Assembly (NCBI RefSeq): GCF_004295485.1
Contig: NZ_CP036164.1
Location: 558,001-622,000, forward strand
DNA from: Janibacter limosus
GTDB taxonomy: Bacteria; Actinomycetota; Actinomycetes; Actinomycetales; Dermatophilaceae
DNA: 64,000 nucleotides
Reading direction: 5' to 3'
In this document: positions 1 through 8,517 of the stretch, one piece after another
Layout: every line of letters starts with the position of its first letter
Position numbering within the stretch: position 1 is the first letter of the stretch
Notes under the pieces: generated by a model
Database searches by the model: none
What the model was told of the DNA's origin: nothing
Seen by the model: only the letters and a program-made list of their open reading frames with translations
Translations under genes and position numbers: made by a program

Positions 1-184
1 TGCCGAGGGTGCGGACTCCGCGCACGTCCTCGCCGTCGCGCGGTCGAAGGGGGACGGTGCGGCCCCCTTCGTCCCACTGCATGGCGGTCACCGACGTGAC
101 CTCGTGACCGGCCCGGCGGACCACTCGCTCCCGTGCTCGCCAGTCGTCCACCACACCGCTGTGGGAGATCCGAAGGATCCGCAC
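1..184 (-). CDS. Glycosyltransferase, N-terminal fragment (runs off window)
   Basis: Only the first 61 codons lie in the window; the gene continues beyond base 1. The GTG start at 184 is followed by MRILRISHSG and a region that reads like the N-terminus of a GT4/GT-B glycosyltransferase: a hydrophobic first strand, then an arginine-rich helix ending in AGHEV. It diverges from the chain-length/BY-kinase gene at 282, consistent with the polysaccharide locus extending to the left. The fragment contains an inverted pair of the CGAAGGG motif (45-53 and 63-71). The family call rests on the short N-terminus and the context. Confidence 0.6.
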   Translation of the reverse strand, partial: MRILRISHSGVVDDWRARERVVRRAGHEVTSVTAMQWDEGGRTVPLRPRDGEDVRGVRTLG

Positions 185-281
185 CTTATAGACTCCTCGC
201 GAGTGGGTGGGGGGCGTCACACTGACCTTACCGGCCGCGCATCGGGCGCTGGCCGTTCGCGCCCAGGGGTAGGAGCAAGAG

Positions 282-1685
282 TTGCAGTTCAGCGAGTTCT
301 TGAATGTCCTGAGGACGCGATGGAAGCTCATCGCCGCGTGCGTCGTGCTGGCCGTCCTGGCCGCCACGGCGCTCACCCTGCTCACGACCCCGGTGTACGA
401 GGCCCGAGCCCGGATCTATCTCAGTGCCGAGGGGCGCGGCGGGGACGCTGCGCGGAGCACGGGCAGTGTCTTCGTCCTCACCAGCGACGACCTCGACACC
501 TATGTCTCGATCCTCAACACCCCTGCGGTGCTCGGCCCGCTGCGCAAGGAGCTCGGCCTCGCAACGGGGCACCCGATCAACGTGAGCGCAGAGGTCACCG
601 GCTCGACCTCGATCCTCAACATCACCGCCCGCTCGTCCGACCCGAAGGAGGCTGCCGCGGTCGCCAACGAGGTGGGCCCCCAGCTCGGGGCAGTGGCTGG
701 CGAGTTCTCCACGCTGCTGAAGTCGTCGGGGCAGAAGGTCGTCTCGACGCCGATCCAGCCAGCCTCGGCGCCGTCGCGACCGGTGTCCCCAGACCCGGTG
801 CGCAACATCGGCCTCGGCCTGCTCGCAGGTCTCGTCCTCGGGATCGGTCTCGCCTTCATCCGGCACGCCCTGGACACCAAGGTCCGTGGCGAGGAGGACA
901 TCCGCGCGCACTCCGATGCGCCGATGCTGGCCGCGCTGCCCCTCGACCGGTCCTCGACCACGGGGCTCGTCAGCGTCGAGGACGACCCGCATGGCCGGCA
1001 TGCCGAGGCGATCCGTCGGCTGCGCACCAACCTGATGTTCGTCGACGTCACGACCGGCAGACATTCCTTCGTCGTCACCTCGGCGATGCCCGGCGAGGGC
1101 AAGACGACCACGGCTGCCAACCTCGCGCTGGCGATGGCCGACTCCGGACGTCGCACGCTGCTCGTCGACGCAGACCTGCGCAACCCGTCGGTCGCGCGCA
1201 CCCTCGGCATGGAGGGCAGCGTGGGCCTCACGACCGTACTGCTCGGAGAGGCGGAGGTGCGCGACGTCATCCAGCCGTGGGGCTCTCATGGCATGGACGT
1301 GCTCCCGGCAGGGCCCGTCCCGCCCAACCCGAGCGAGCTGCTCGGCTCGGCCCCGATGGAGGAGCTGCTGCGCTCCCTCGTGGGCACGTACGACTTCGTC
1401 CTCATCGACTCCCCACCGGTCGTGCCGGTCATCGACGCCGTCGTCATCGAGCGGCTCACCGGTGGTCTGCTCATGGTTGTGGCCACCGACCGGACCCGCA
1501 AGAAGGACCTGGCCGCCGCGCTGCGACAGCTCGACACCGTCGGGGCGCGCGTCTCGGGGTTCGCCCGTAACTTCGTCGCCAGCAAGGCAGAGGGTGGTTA
1601 CCGCTACGGCTACCACGCCTACGAGCAGGAGGTCGAGCGTGAGACCCGGCGTGCCCGCAAGACGAAGACCCGCAGCCGCACCTGA
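282..1685 (+). CDS. Chain-length determinant fused to BY-type tyrosine autokinase (Wzz/CpsD)
   Basis: Inner-membrane co-polymerase and tyrosine autokinase expected to control polysaccharide chain length and export, 467 aa. TTG start at 282 preceded by AGGAG at 271. TM1 is about residues 15-35 and TM2 about 172-193, flanking an extracytoplasmic Wzz-like region. The cytoplasmic kinase carries Walker A SAMPGEGKTTT (about 267-277), Walker A' LLVDADLR (about 292) and Walker B FVLIDSPP (about 371). The tail holds a tyrosine cluster, YRYGYHAY (about 440), followed by a basic end, the usual autophosphorylation site. The fused architecture is typical of actinobacteria and Firmicute-like CpsCD. It is followed by a strong terminator at 1696. 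Confidence 0.92.
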   Translation: MQFSEFLNVLRTRWKLIAACVVLAVLAATALTLLTTPVYEARARIYLSAEGRGGDAARSTGSVFVLTSDDLDTYVSILNTPAVLGPLRKELGLATGHPINVSAEVTGSTSILNITARSSDPKEAAAVANEVGPQLGAVAGEFSTLLKSSGQKVVSTPIQPASAPSRPVSPDPVRNIGLGLLAGLVLGIGLAFIRHALDTKVRGEEDIRAHSDAPMLAALPLDRSSTTGLVSVEDDPHGRHAEAIRRLRTNLMFVDVTTGRHSFVVTSAMPGEGKTTTAANLALAMADSGRRTLLVDADLRNPSVARTLGMEGSVGLTTVLLGEAEVRDVIQPWGSHGMDVLPAGPVPPNPSELLGSAPMEELLRSLVGTYDFVLIDSPPVVPVIDAVVIERLTGGLLMVVATDRTRKKDLAAALRQLDTVGARVSGFARNFVASKAEGGYRYGYHAYEQEVERETRRARKTKTRSRT

Positions 1686-1695
1686 GCAGTCGGGC

Positions 1696-1743
1696 ATGAC
1701 GAAGGGCGCCGCGCGAGAGATCTCGCGCGGCGCCCTTCGTCAT
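1696..1743. terminator. Bidirectional terminator built from an inverted CGAAGGG pair
   Basis: A perfect inverted repeat with 23-nt arms (1696-1718 and 1721-1743) and a 2-nt centre lies between two convergent genes that end at 1685 and 1763. Each arm carries ATGACGAAGGGCG, so the CGAAGGG repeat at 1700 faces its inverse at 1733. No clear U-tract follows, as is common in high-GC actinobacteria. Confidence 0.85.
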
Positions 1744-1762
1744 CAGTCAGTGGTGGACCCGA

Positions 1763-2446
1763 TCAGGGCGCCGCGGTGGTGGCAGGGGTGGGCTCCAGCG
1801 AAGCCGGCGGAGCCTGAGTGGCCGGAGCCGATGTCGAGGACGACGTGGGGGCGGCAGCCGTGCTCGTCGAGGAGCTGGTCTCGGCGCTCGAGCGGGCAGC
1901 GGGGGCGCTCGTCGTCGCGACGGCAGCATCCTTGCAGCAGTCGGGAGGCGTCCCGGGAACGGTTGTGGACACGGAGACGGGGTCGTGCTCGGTGTCCCCG
2001 GCCGCGGCCGGGGTGTGACCCCACTCGAAGGTCAACGTCATCGTGAAGACCGCGTTGGCGCTGTTCTGAGCGGTGGTGCTCAGCCTCACGGTGACGCTGG
2101 CGCCCGCCGGTACCTCGATATTGCCCGTGTTGAGCACGCCACCGTCGTCGTAGCCCGCGTAGCCGAAGGCCAGTGAGGTCCCCACGGCCGAGATTGACGG
2201 GGGAACGTAGAGCCAAATGGTCTTGTTGGAGGGGTTGGTGATCGTCAGGTTGACGACGTATCCCTTGACAAAGGGGTTGCAGCTGTTTCCGGGGGCCTTG
2301 CAGGCACCGCCGATGGACAGGACCGGTGTCTTGCCCGATGCGGCATATGCCGGAGCCGCGACCCCTCCCAAGATGACCGGAGCCGTCCACGCTGCGCCCT
2401 TGGCCACCGTCCTGCGTGAGATGGGCCTGCTGGTTGCCTCGGTCAT
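1763..2446 (-). CDS. Tat-type secreted hypothetical protein
   Basis: Unrecognised secreted protein, 227 aa. The N-terminus has a twin-arginine-like signal, ISRRTVAKGAAW, then a hydrophobic stretch and an AYA-A cleavage site at about 35. The mature part (about 36-160) reads as a beta-rich domain with two cysteine pairs (ACKAPGNSC; PDCC). The last 60 residues are a Ser/Thr/Ala/Pro-rich low-complexity tail with no anchor visible. AGGGGAAG sits just upstream of the ATG. It converges on the BY-kinase gene and lies inside the polysaccharide locus, but no function can be assigned. Confidence 0.7.
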   Translation of the reverse strand: MTEATSRPISRRTVAKGAAWTAPVILGGVAAPAYAASGKTPVLSIGGACKAPGNSCNPFVKGYVVNLTITNPSNKTIWLYVPPSISAVGTSLAFGYAGYDDGGVLNTGNIEVPAGASVTVRLSTTAQNSANAVFTMTLTFEWGHTPAAAGDTEHDPVSVSTTVPGTPPDCCKDAAVATTSAPAARSSAETSSSTSTAAAPTSSSTSAPATQAPPASLEPTPATTAAP

Positions 2447-2496
2447 TGACTTCCCCTCAATGTGTGTGCGGTGCGTAATGCCCGCGACTTACCAAA

Positions 2497-2526
2497 ACCT
2501 TACTGACTTTGGCAGTCAACTGGCAA
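2497..2526 (-). promoter_or_regulatory. Candidate sigma70-type promoter for the secreted protein
   Basis: Read on the minus strand, TTGCCA (2526-2521) and TAAGGT (2502-2497) are separated by 18 nt, about 50 nt upstream of the ATG at 2446. This is a motif match only. Confidence 0.4.
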
Positions 2527-2562
2527 TACCCTGACCAAGTCGAGATGGCAAGGGGGCGCGCT

Positions 2563-3195
2563 GTGCACGATGACGGACCAGATGGTCGTGGATGTCGACG
2601 CCTCGACGGGCGCTCCGCCTTGGCCGCTGTCGTGGTCCTGTTGGGCCTGTACGGCGTCGCGGTGCTCACGGTGCCGGGGCAGTGGCTCGACGACCAGATC
2701 TTCGGCTGGGTCCAACGACCGCCGTACGGGCCACTGCGCGATGTCCTGCCGACCGCCGCACGTGTGGTCCTCCCCTTCGCCATGCTCATCGCCCTCGTGC
2801 TGGTGGCGGGATGGCGGCTGGCCGTGGGGAGGTGGGCTGTCGTCGCGGGGGCTCTCCTTGTCCCTCTCGTCTCGATCCCGCTGGCTCGATGGCTGCGGGT
2901 CAGCCTGCCGCGTCCCGACCACGGGTACTCCTATGTCGACAACACGATGCCGTCGACGCACGCGACCGTCGTCGTCGCAGCGGTGGTCGCCGTCGCGATG
3001 ATGTGGCCCTCGCAGCGTCCGGCGTGGCTCGGTTGGTGCCTCGGCGGGGTGGTTGCCGTGGCGTGCCTGGGCAATGTCGTGGGCCACGCCCACCGGCCGA
3101 GCGATGTGCTCGCCTCGGTGCTCCTCGTGATCGCCGTGGCTGGCGTCGTGCGGGGCCTCAGCGCTCGACTCGCCCGTCGGGATCGCGGGTGGTGA
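2563..3195 (+). CDS. PAP2-family membrane phosphatase
   Basis: Likely a lipid-phosphate or undecaprenyl-diphosphate phosphatase that could recycle lipid carrier for polysaccharide synthesis. The three PAP2 signature motifs are visible: LPRPDHGYSY (variant of KxxxxxxRP), MPSTHA (PSGH-like) and HAHRPSDV (SRxxxxxHxxxD-like). Several transmembrane helices surround them, and the protein is about 210 aa. I chose GTG 2563 because AGGGGG lies 7 nt upstream. ATG 2545 and TTG 2509 are in-frame alternatives. The 3' end overlaps the convergent GT2 gene by 38 bp. A CCCTTCG copy lies at 2774. Confidence 0.82.
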   Translation: MHDDGPDGRGCRRLDGRSALAAVVVLLGLYGVAVLTVPGQWLDDQIFGWVQRPPYGPLRDVLPTAARVVLPFAMLIALVLVAGWRLAVGRWAVVAGALLVPLVSIPLARWLRVSLPRPDHGYSYVDNTMPSTHATVVVAAVVAVAMMWPSQRPAWLGWCLGGVVAVACLGNVVGHAHRPSDVLASVLLVIAVAGVVRGLSARLARRDRGW

Positions 3196-4135
3196 CGGGC
3201 CCGAAGCGCAGGATGCGCAGCTGCTCGAGGGTCTCCTCGAGCAGGACTCGGTTGGTGCGTTGCAGGTCGGCGATGATCAGGAGGGCGTAGGAGAAGAGCG
3301 CTCCGACGAGGAGCGCGGTCCCGAAGATCAACGACTGGACGTGGCCGCCGCCGTCACCCATCGCGACGAGGACGAGGAAGCGCACGAAGGGGATCAGGCC
3401 CAGCAGGAGCAGCAGCGTGCCGAGCAGGCCGAAGAAGGCGTGCGGCTTGAACATGATGAAGGAGCGCATGATCGCCGACGCCGACTTGCCCATGTGCTGC
3501 CAGATGTTCTTGAAGAGACGGGACTCGCGCGTCTTCTCGTTGGTCACCACGGGGATGGAGACGATCGACATCCGCTTGTGGCCTGCCTGGATGATCGTCT
3601 CCATGCAGTAGGAGAACTCGGTGACGATGTTCAGCCGCATCAACGAGGCGGCCGAGTAGGCGCGGAACCCGCTCGCCGCGTCGGGCAGGTCGGTGCTCGC
3701 AGCCGCGTTGACGACCGCAGAACCCACCGCCTGCATCCGCCGCTTGAAGGGGGAGAAGTGCGCGATGGTCTGGGTCTGTCGGTCGGCGACGACGATGTCG
3801 GCCTCGCCGGTGATGATCGGCTGGACGAGGTCGCCGATGCGCTCCTGCGGGTACTGGTTGTCGCCGTCGGTGTTGACGAGGATGTCGGCGCCGTGGGCGA
3901 GGGCGAAGTCCGCGCCGTCGCGGAAGGATCGGGCCAGGCCGAGCGGGCTGCTGTGGCTGAGGATGTGCGTGACGCCGAGCTCGCGCGCCACCTGCGCGGT
4001 GCGGTCGCTCGAGCCGTCGTCGATCACCAGGGTCTCGATGACGTCGACGCCGGGGATCGACGTGGGGATCGTGGCCAGCACGAGGGGGAGGGTTGTCTCC
4101 TCGTTGAGGCAGGGGATCTGGACGATCACCTTCAT
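3158..4135 (-). CDS. GT2 glycosyltransferase, polyprenyl-phosphate sugar transferase type
   Basis: Family 2 glycosyltransferase, 325 aa, resembling dolichol/polyprenol-phosphate mannosyl- or glucosyltransferases. It starts directly with a Rossmann strand (MKVIVQIPCLNEE). VDDGSSDRT-like IDDGSSDRT lies at about 39-47 and the metal-binding NTDGDNQYP at about 89-97. Two C-terminal transmembrane pairs (about 235-262 and 270-292) would anchor it to the membrane, as in GtrB/ArnC-like members. GGAGGA precedes the ATG. It diverges from UDP-xylose synthase. The donor sugar is not evident from sequence. Confidence 0.85.
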   Translation of the reverse strand: MKVIVQIPCLNEETTLPLVLATIPTSIPGVDVIETLVIDDGSSDRTAQVARELGVTHILSHSSPLGLARSFRDGADFALAHGADILVNTDGDNQYPQERIGDLVQPIITGEADIVVADRQTQTIAHFSPFKRRMQAVGSAVVNAAASTDLPDAASGFRAYSAASLMRLNIVTEFSYCMETIIQAGHKRMSIVSIPVVTNEKTRESRLFKNIWQHMGKSASAIMRSFIMFKPHAFFGLLGTLLLLLGLIPFVRFLVLVAMGDGGGHVQSLIFGTALLVGALFSYALLIIADLQRTNRVLLEETLEQLRILRFGPVTTRDPDGRVER

Positions 4136-4216
4136 GCGGGGGTCCTCCGAGATGCGCTGAGACGAGCCGGAGCCTCAGGGTAGTCGGCAACCGGCCCCGC
4201 CCGTCACGCCGCCCGA

Positions 4217-4222
4217 TACGCT
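4217..4222 (+). promoter_or_regulatory. -10 box TACGCT for leaderless UDP-xylose synthase mRNA
   Basis: TACGCT ends 6 nt before the GTG start at 4229 and there is no Shine-Dalgarno sequence, as expected for a leaderless transcript starting at or next to the initiation codon. Confidence 0.5.
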
Positions 4223-4228
4223 GGCGCC

Positions 4229-5203
4229 GTGACTGAGCCGACCGAACATGAGCAGACGCAGGCGCCACGACGGGTGATGGTGACCGGTGGGGCCGGGTTC
4301 ATCGGGTCGCACATCGCGGAGCGACTCCTCCAGCAAGGGCACGAGGTGCTCGTGGTCGACAACTTCTACTCGAGCACCCGCCGCAACCTGACGCACCTCT
4401 TCGAGCACCCCAACTTCGAGCTGTTGCGTCACGACGTGACCTTCCCGCTGTACGTCGAGGTCGACGAGATCTACCACCTGGCCTGCCCCGCGAGCCCGAT
4501 CTTCTACCAGCGCGACCCTGTCCAGACCACGAAGACGAGCGTCCTGGGCTCGATCAACATGCTCGGTCTGGCCAAGCGCACCAAGGCCAAGATCCTGCTG
4601 TCCTCGACCTCGGAGGTCTACGGCGACCCGCAGGTGCACCCCCAGACCGAGGACTACTGGGGCAACGTCAACCCGATCGGCATCCGGTCCTGCTACGACG
4701 AGGGCAAGCGTTGCGCGGAGACGCTCTTCTTCGACTACCGCCGTCAGCACGACATGCCGGTCAAGGTCGCCCGCATCTTCAACACCTACGGTCCTCGGAT
4801 GCAGCCCAACGACGGTCGGGTCGTCTCCAACTTCATCGTCCAGGCACTCGCGGGCGAGCCGCTGACGATGTACGGCGACGGTAGCCAGACCCGCTCCTTC
4901 TGCTTCGTGGACGACATGGTCGACGGGCTGATGTCGCTGATGGCGACTCCGCACGAGGTGACCGGTCCGATCAACATCGGCAACCCGGTCGAGTTCACGA
5001 TGCTCGAGCTCGCCGAGCTCGTGCTCGAGCTGACCGGCAGCAGCTCCGAGCTCGTCCACCTGCCGCTGCCCCAGGACGACCCGACCAGGCGACGTCCCGA
5101 CATCACGCAGGCCACCGAGGTCCTCGGGTGGGAGCCGCGGGCTCAGTTGCGGGCCGGGCTGCAGCGCACCATCGACTACTTCGCTGCGCTGCCCACGTCG
5201 TGA
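4229..5203 (+). CDS. UDP-glucuronate decarboxylase (UDP-xylose synthase)
   Basis: Short-chain dehydrogenase/reductase, 324 aa, converting UDP-glucuronate to UDP-xylose with bound NAD, a donor for the surface polysaccharide. The NAD-binding motif is [10 protein letters not shown] (about 14-23). The UXS-type segment [18 protein letters not shown], the catalytic S...Y-x3-K region (SCYDEGKR, about 151-158) and the conserved [10 protein letters not shown] follow in order. These blocks are hallmarks of UXS rather than generic epimerases. GTG start, leaderless context. It is followed 14 nt later by the flippase gene. Confidence 0.92.
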   Translation: MTEPTEHEQTQAPRRVMVTGGAGFIGSHIAERLLQQGHEVLVVDNFYSSTRRNLTHLFEHPNFELLRHDVTFPLYVEVDEIYHLACPASPIFYQRDPVQTTKTSVLGSINMLGLAKRTKAKILLSSTSEVYGDPQVHPQTEDYWGNVNPIGIRSCYDEGKRCAETLFFDYRRQHDMPVKVARIFNTYGPRMQPNDGRVVSNFIVQALAGEPLTMYGDGSQTRSFCFVDDMVDGLMSLMATPHEVTGPINIGNPVEFTMLELAELVLELTGSSSELVHLPLPQDDPTRRRPDITQATEVLGWEPRAQLRAGLQRTIDYFAALPTS

Positions 5204-5217
5204 CAGGAGCCCTCGAT

Positions 5218-6762
5218 GTGCCGCCACCCGCTAGACGCGGGGTCGGCCAAGGGCTGATCAACGGCACGGCGTGGACGGTGGTCCACGTCGCGGTCTCGGT
5301 ACCCATTGCCTTCTTGGCTAACGTCGTCGTGGCGCGCAGTCTCGGCGCGGTGGACTACGGTCGTCTGGCGATCCTCACGATGATCCTCGCGCTGGCAACG
5401 GCTGCCGCCTCGCTCGGTGTCGGTTCTGCTCTCATGCAATTCGTTACTAAGGCCTCCGAAGCAGGACGAACACACGACGTGGATCGGCTGGTCTCCGGCG
5501 CGCAGGGCTACAACATCTTCGTCGCGGCGCCACTCGTCGCCGTCGTCGTCGCAGTTGTGGTCGACGTGCCGTGGCCCTTTCTCCTCCTGGCGATCGTCTT
5601 CGGCATCTTCGGTCCCGCAGTGCTGCAGGCGGGACCGATCCTGCTGGCGACCCAGCACCGCTCAGATCGGGCAGCCCAGATCGCGATGATCAGCAACCTG
5701 GTGACCCAAGTGATCGTCGTGACGACGGTGCTCGTCCGTCCGACCGCCTCGGCGGTGTGGACCGCACGCATCGTCGCCACTGGCGTCCTTATGTCACTGC
5801 CTCTGCTCGCCCTTACGCCACGACTGCGGCGGGCCGCGCTCCGGCCGCGGACCCCGTGGAGCCTGCCCCGCGACTTCTGGATCTTCGCGATTCCCACCGG
5901 GGCGGCCGTCCTGGTGAGCCAGCTCGTGACGGACAGGGTGCAGATCTTCTTCCTCGAGTGGCTGGACGACTCGGTGACGGTAGGCCTCTACGCACTGGCC
6001 TTCGGTCTGGCGGTCCAGATCCTCGCGCCCGTGCAGGCAGCGGTCGGCCCGCTCCTCCCGGCATTCGCCGCCCTGCGCGAACGCGGGGAGGAGCACGCGC
6101 GCGGCGGTCTGCTCCGGGTGACGCGGGTGGCAGCGATCATGGCGGGTGTCGTTCTCTCCTGCGGTCTCCCCGCGCTGGGGGCGCTGATCCCGTGGATCTA
6201 CGGGGTGCAGTTCGCCGCGAGCGCGGACTACTTTGTGGTCATGTCGTGCGCCGCTGGCATCGTCATCGTCGGGTCGGGCTCCTACGCATCCCTCATGGCC
6301 CGCTTGCGCGGCGGCAGCTACCTCCGAATCAATCTCGTCGCACTCGTCAGCATGGCGGCCGTTGCCCTGGCATCGATCCCGTGGTGGGGTGCTTGGGGCG
6401 CCGTTGCCTCGATGGTGGTGGGCACGCTCGTACGGGCTCTGCTCATGGTGGTGCTCGAGATGCGCGCCTACGAGGTCGACCGGTCCGAGATGGCGCGGGC
6501 CTTCGCCCCTGTGCTCGCCGCGATCGTGGCGATCCACGTCGTCTGGTTTGGTTGGATGGCACACGTGTCAGCGCCTGCCTGGATCTCGTCGCCGGTCGGT
6601 GGCCTTCTGTCGTTGACCCTCTTCATACTGGCCGTTCGGGTGTCCCGCACTGGCCTGACCACTTCTGACCGTGAGGCGCTCGTTAAGGCGGTTCCTGGGC
6701 GACTGCGACGGCCGGCCCGTATGTGTGTTGGGCTGGTCTCAGATCCACGCCGTCACGAGTGA
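5218..6762 (+). CDS. Polysaccharide/lipid-linked oligosaccharide flippase (Wzx/MOP family)
   Basis: Multi-pass membrane protein of about 514 aa with 12-14 predicted hydrophobic helices along its whole length, typical of Wzx/MurJ-like MOP-superfamily flippases. It presumably moves the undecaprenyl-linked repeat unit outward. Start GTG 5218 chosen because AGGAG (5205-5209) lies 8 nt upstream; GTG 5200 and earlier starts would overlap UXS. It lies 12 bp before the GT11 gene. Base use is somewhat less GC-biased than in housekeeping genes of the window, and no CGAAGGG copies occur in it, in line with an acquired locus. Confidence 0.88.
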   Translation: MPPPARRGVGQGLINGTAWTVVHVAVSVPIAFLANVVVARSLGAVDYGRLAILTMILALATAAASLGVGSALMQFVTKASEAGRTHDVDRLVSGAQGYNIFVAAPLVAVVVAVVVDVPWPFLLLAIVFGIFGPAVLQAGPILLATQHRSDRAAQIAMISNLVTQVIVVTTVLVRPTASAVWTARIVATGVLMSLPLLALTPRLRRAALRPRTPWSLPRDFWIFAIPTGAAVLVSQLVTDRVQIFFLEWLDDSVTVGLYALAFGLAVQILAPVQAAVGPLLPAFAALRERGEEHARGGLLRVTRVAAIMAGVVLSCGLPALGALIPWIYGVQFAASADYFVVMSCAAGIVIVGSGSYASLMARLRGGSYLRINLVALVSMAAVALASIPWWGAWGAVASMVVGTLVRALLMVVLEMRAYEVDRSEMARAFAPVLAAIVAIHVVWFGWMAHVSAPAWISSPVGGLLSLTLFILAVRVSRTGLTTSDREALVKAVPGRLRRPARMCVGLVSDPRRHE

Positions 6763-6774
6763 GAGGATCGCCGC

Positions 6775-7632
6775 ATGGTGCGTTATCGATCAACGGCGCG
6801 CACGGTTGTCGGGGGCGTTGTCAGGTGGTTCAGTCCTTCGACGCGCGTGATCAAGGATCTGCCTCCGTGGGCCGGTTTCGGCAACCAGCTCTTCTTCTGC
6901 CTTTGGGCGAGTGCTCAGCGGCAGCGAGGGGCCGACCTGTGCTTGGTGCGAAGCGCCCGCTCAACTCGCTGGCTCGAGTACTTTCCGCTGCTCGCGTCGG
7001 AGCTGACAATCGGGCGTGAAGACGTGAGGCTCTCGGATCATCGCGATCTGACTTCCTGGGAGGACATCACGGCCGTGGGGCGACCGGAGGGGCCGACCCG
7101 TGATGAGCTCACGTACTTCATCGAGCGGTACTTGATGCCGTCGGAGCTGTTCGCGCCCACGGTCGAGCTGGCGCGTGGGGTGACACTGAACGTGCGTCGT
7201 GGGGACTACTTTTCGGACCCAGAGGTGCGGGGCAAGTTCAGCTTCGACCAGGTCGCGTACATCGAGGTTGTGCTCAAGCGTTTGCGAGCCGAGGGGCGCG
7301 CCCCCGAGGAGATCCGCGTCGTGTCCGATGACCTGGCGTGGTGCCGCGAACGGTTGTCCCATCTCGATGGTGGGCAGCACATCATGCACTTCGTCGAGTC
7401 GGGGGGACCCATGGATGATCTCACCTGTGTCGCCCGCTCACGGGAGCTCGTCATCATGAACTCGTCTTTTTCCATCTGGGCCGCATACATCAGCAACCAC
7501 CTTTACGGCGACAATCACGCGCTGATCCACGCTCCGGCCTTCGGTACGAGGCCCTTCGACGGAACGCCGTGGCCATCCCTCGATCCGCGGTGGGACATCG
7601 TGTCCAATATCCCGGGCGGTTGGGACTCCTGA
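6775..7632 (+). CDS. GT11-like alpha-1,2-fucosyltransferase family protein
   Basis: Glycosyltransferase family 11-like protein, 285 aa. Visible family blocks are the N-terminal GFGNQLFFCLWAS (about 38-50), the donor-binding LNVRRGDYF (about 140-148, equivalent to HxRRxDY) and NSSFSIWAA near the C-terminus (about 225-233, equivalent to NSSFSWWAA). GT11 enzymes usually transfer fucose from GDP-fucose to galactose. No fucose-synthesis genes are in this window, so the donor is uncertain. GAGAGGA precedes the ATG. GC is visibly lower here than in flanking genes. Confidence 0.8.
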   Translation: MVRYRSTARTVVGGVVRWFSPSTRVIKDLPPWAGFGNQLFFCLWASAQRQRGADLCLVRSARSTRWLEYFPLLASELTIGREDVRLSDHRDLTSWEDITAVGRPEGPTRDELTYFIERYLMPSELFAPTVELARGVTLNVRRGDYFSDPEVRGKFSFDQVAYIEVVLKRLRAEGRAPEEIRVVSDDLAWCRERLSHLDGGQHIMHFVESGGPMDDLTCVARSRELVIMNSSFSIWAAYISNHLYGDNHALIHAPAFGTRPFDGTPWPSLDPRWDIVSNIPGGWDS

Positions 7633-7643
7633 GTCCTGAGAGC

Positions 7644-8501
7644 TCAGTGTCGGCGTCGTCCTCGGGGCTCCGCAGCGTAAGCCCGTAGTAGTCTCCGCGC
7701 CTGGCCCCTGAGTCGTAGCAAGGGGGCAACGCGGGGCGACCACGCGTTGTGGAAGGCCCTCAGGTCTTCTAGCTCGCTCTTCAGTACTTGCGCCTCCAGG
7801 GCAGCCGCGAGGAATAGGTCATTAGCGAGATCCGGCCGTAAGTCGACGAAAGCGCGCTGGACACTGCCCGCCTGCGTCGCGCGCCCCTCGCTGCGCGATC
7901 TCGGACGGAGCCTGTAGTGGAGCACAGCGTCGGGGACTTGGATCATGGTTCCCCGCGTGTGTCCAAGGACCTTCAACCACATGAACCAGTCTTCGTCCAT
8001 GATGTCGGTCGTTCGGTATCCCCCCACGTCTTCCCACACCTGCCGACGGTATAGGGCACATGCGACCACTTGATTGGTGACCGCTATGTCCTCCAGACGG
8101 ACGATCGGGGGCGCATCCTGGACCCCGTCCGCAGCTCCAAACCTGCGGACCTTCGGAAACGCCGCGACAGCGTCACTGGTCTCCAAGGCCTGTACCAACA
8201 GCTTGACCGTGTCGGGTTCGATCCAGTCGTCCCCGTCCAGTGGAAGGATGAACTCACCCCGAGCACTTCGGATCCCCGCGTTTCTTGCCTCACCCGGCCC
8301 TGAGTTCGACTGCCGGATGATCTCGACACCTCGGGGGTTCCCAAGTTCGCGCGCGGTCACCGGTGAGCTTGAGCCGTCGTCCACTACGACGATCTCGAGC
8401 GGCTCATACGACTGCTGCAGAGCCGAGGTGACGGACTTCCGCAGGTGTTCGGGGGCGTCGTTGAACGTCGGGATGACGACAGTGACGAGAGGTGGCTCCA
8501 T
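7644..8501 (-). CDS. GT2 family glycosyltransferase (GT-A fold)
   Basis: 285 aa. Order of motifs: VTVVIPTFND (about 6-15), VVVDDGSSS (about 38-46), SGPGEARNAGI (about 66-76) and LPLDGDDWIE (about 87-96) with the DXD metal site. These identify a WcaA-like inverting transferase that builds the repeat unit. No transmembrane segment is seen, so it is cytoplasmic or peripheral. Last gene of a minus-strand run of four glycosyltransferases. It lies 11 bp tail to tail from the GT11 gene. GC is lower than average. Donor and acceptor are unknown. Confidence 0.87.
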   Translation of the reverse strand: MEPPLVTVVIPTFNDAPEHLRKSVTSALQQSYEPLEIVVVDDGSSSPVTARELGNPRGVEIIRQSNSGPGEARNAGIRSARGEFILPLDGDDWIEPDTVKLLVQALETSDAVAAFPKVRRFGAADGVQDAPPIVRLEDIAVTNQVVACALYRRQVWEDVGGYRTTDIMDEDWFMWLKVLGHTRGTMIQVPDAVLHYRLRPRSRSEGRATQAGSVQRAFVDLRPDLANDLFLAAALEAQVLKSELEDLRAFHNAWSPRVAPLLRLRGQARRLLRAYAAEPRGRRRH

Positions 8502-8517
8502 TTGGATCGTCTCCGCG

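Noticed and set aside
228..1697. Long open frames antisense to real genes (for example here, and at 13876-15324, 15897-17300, 21235-22848 and 38899-41964)
   Set aside because: High GC removes stop codons from opposing frames. These translations are Arg/Gly/Asp-rich, have no recognisable domain, and oppose genes with clear motifs.
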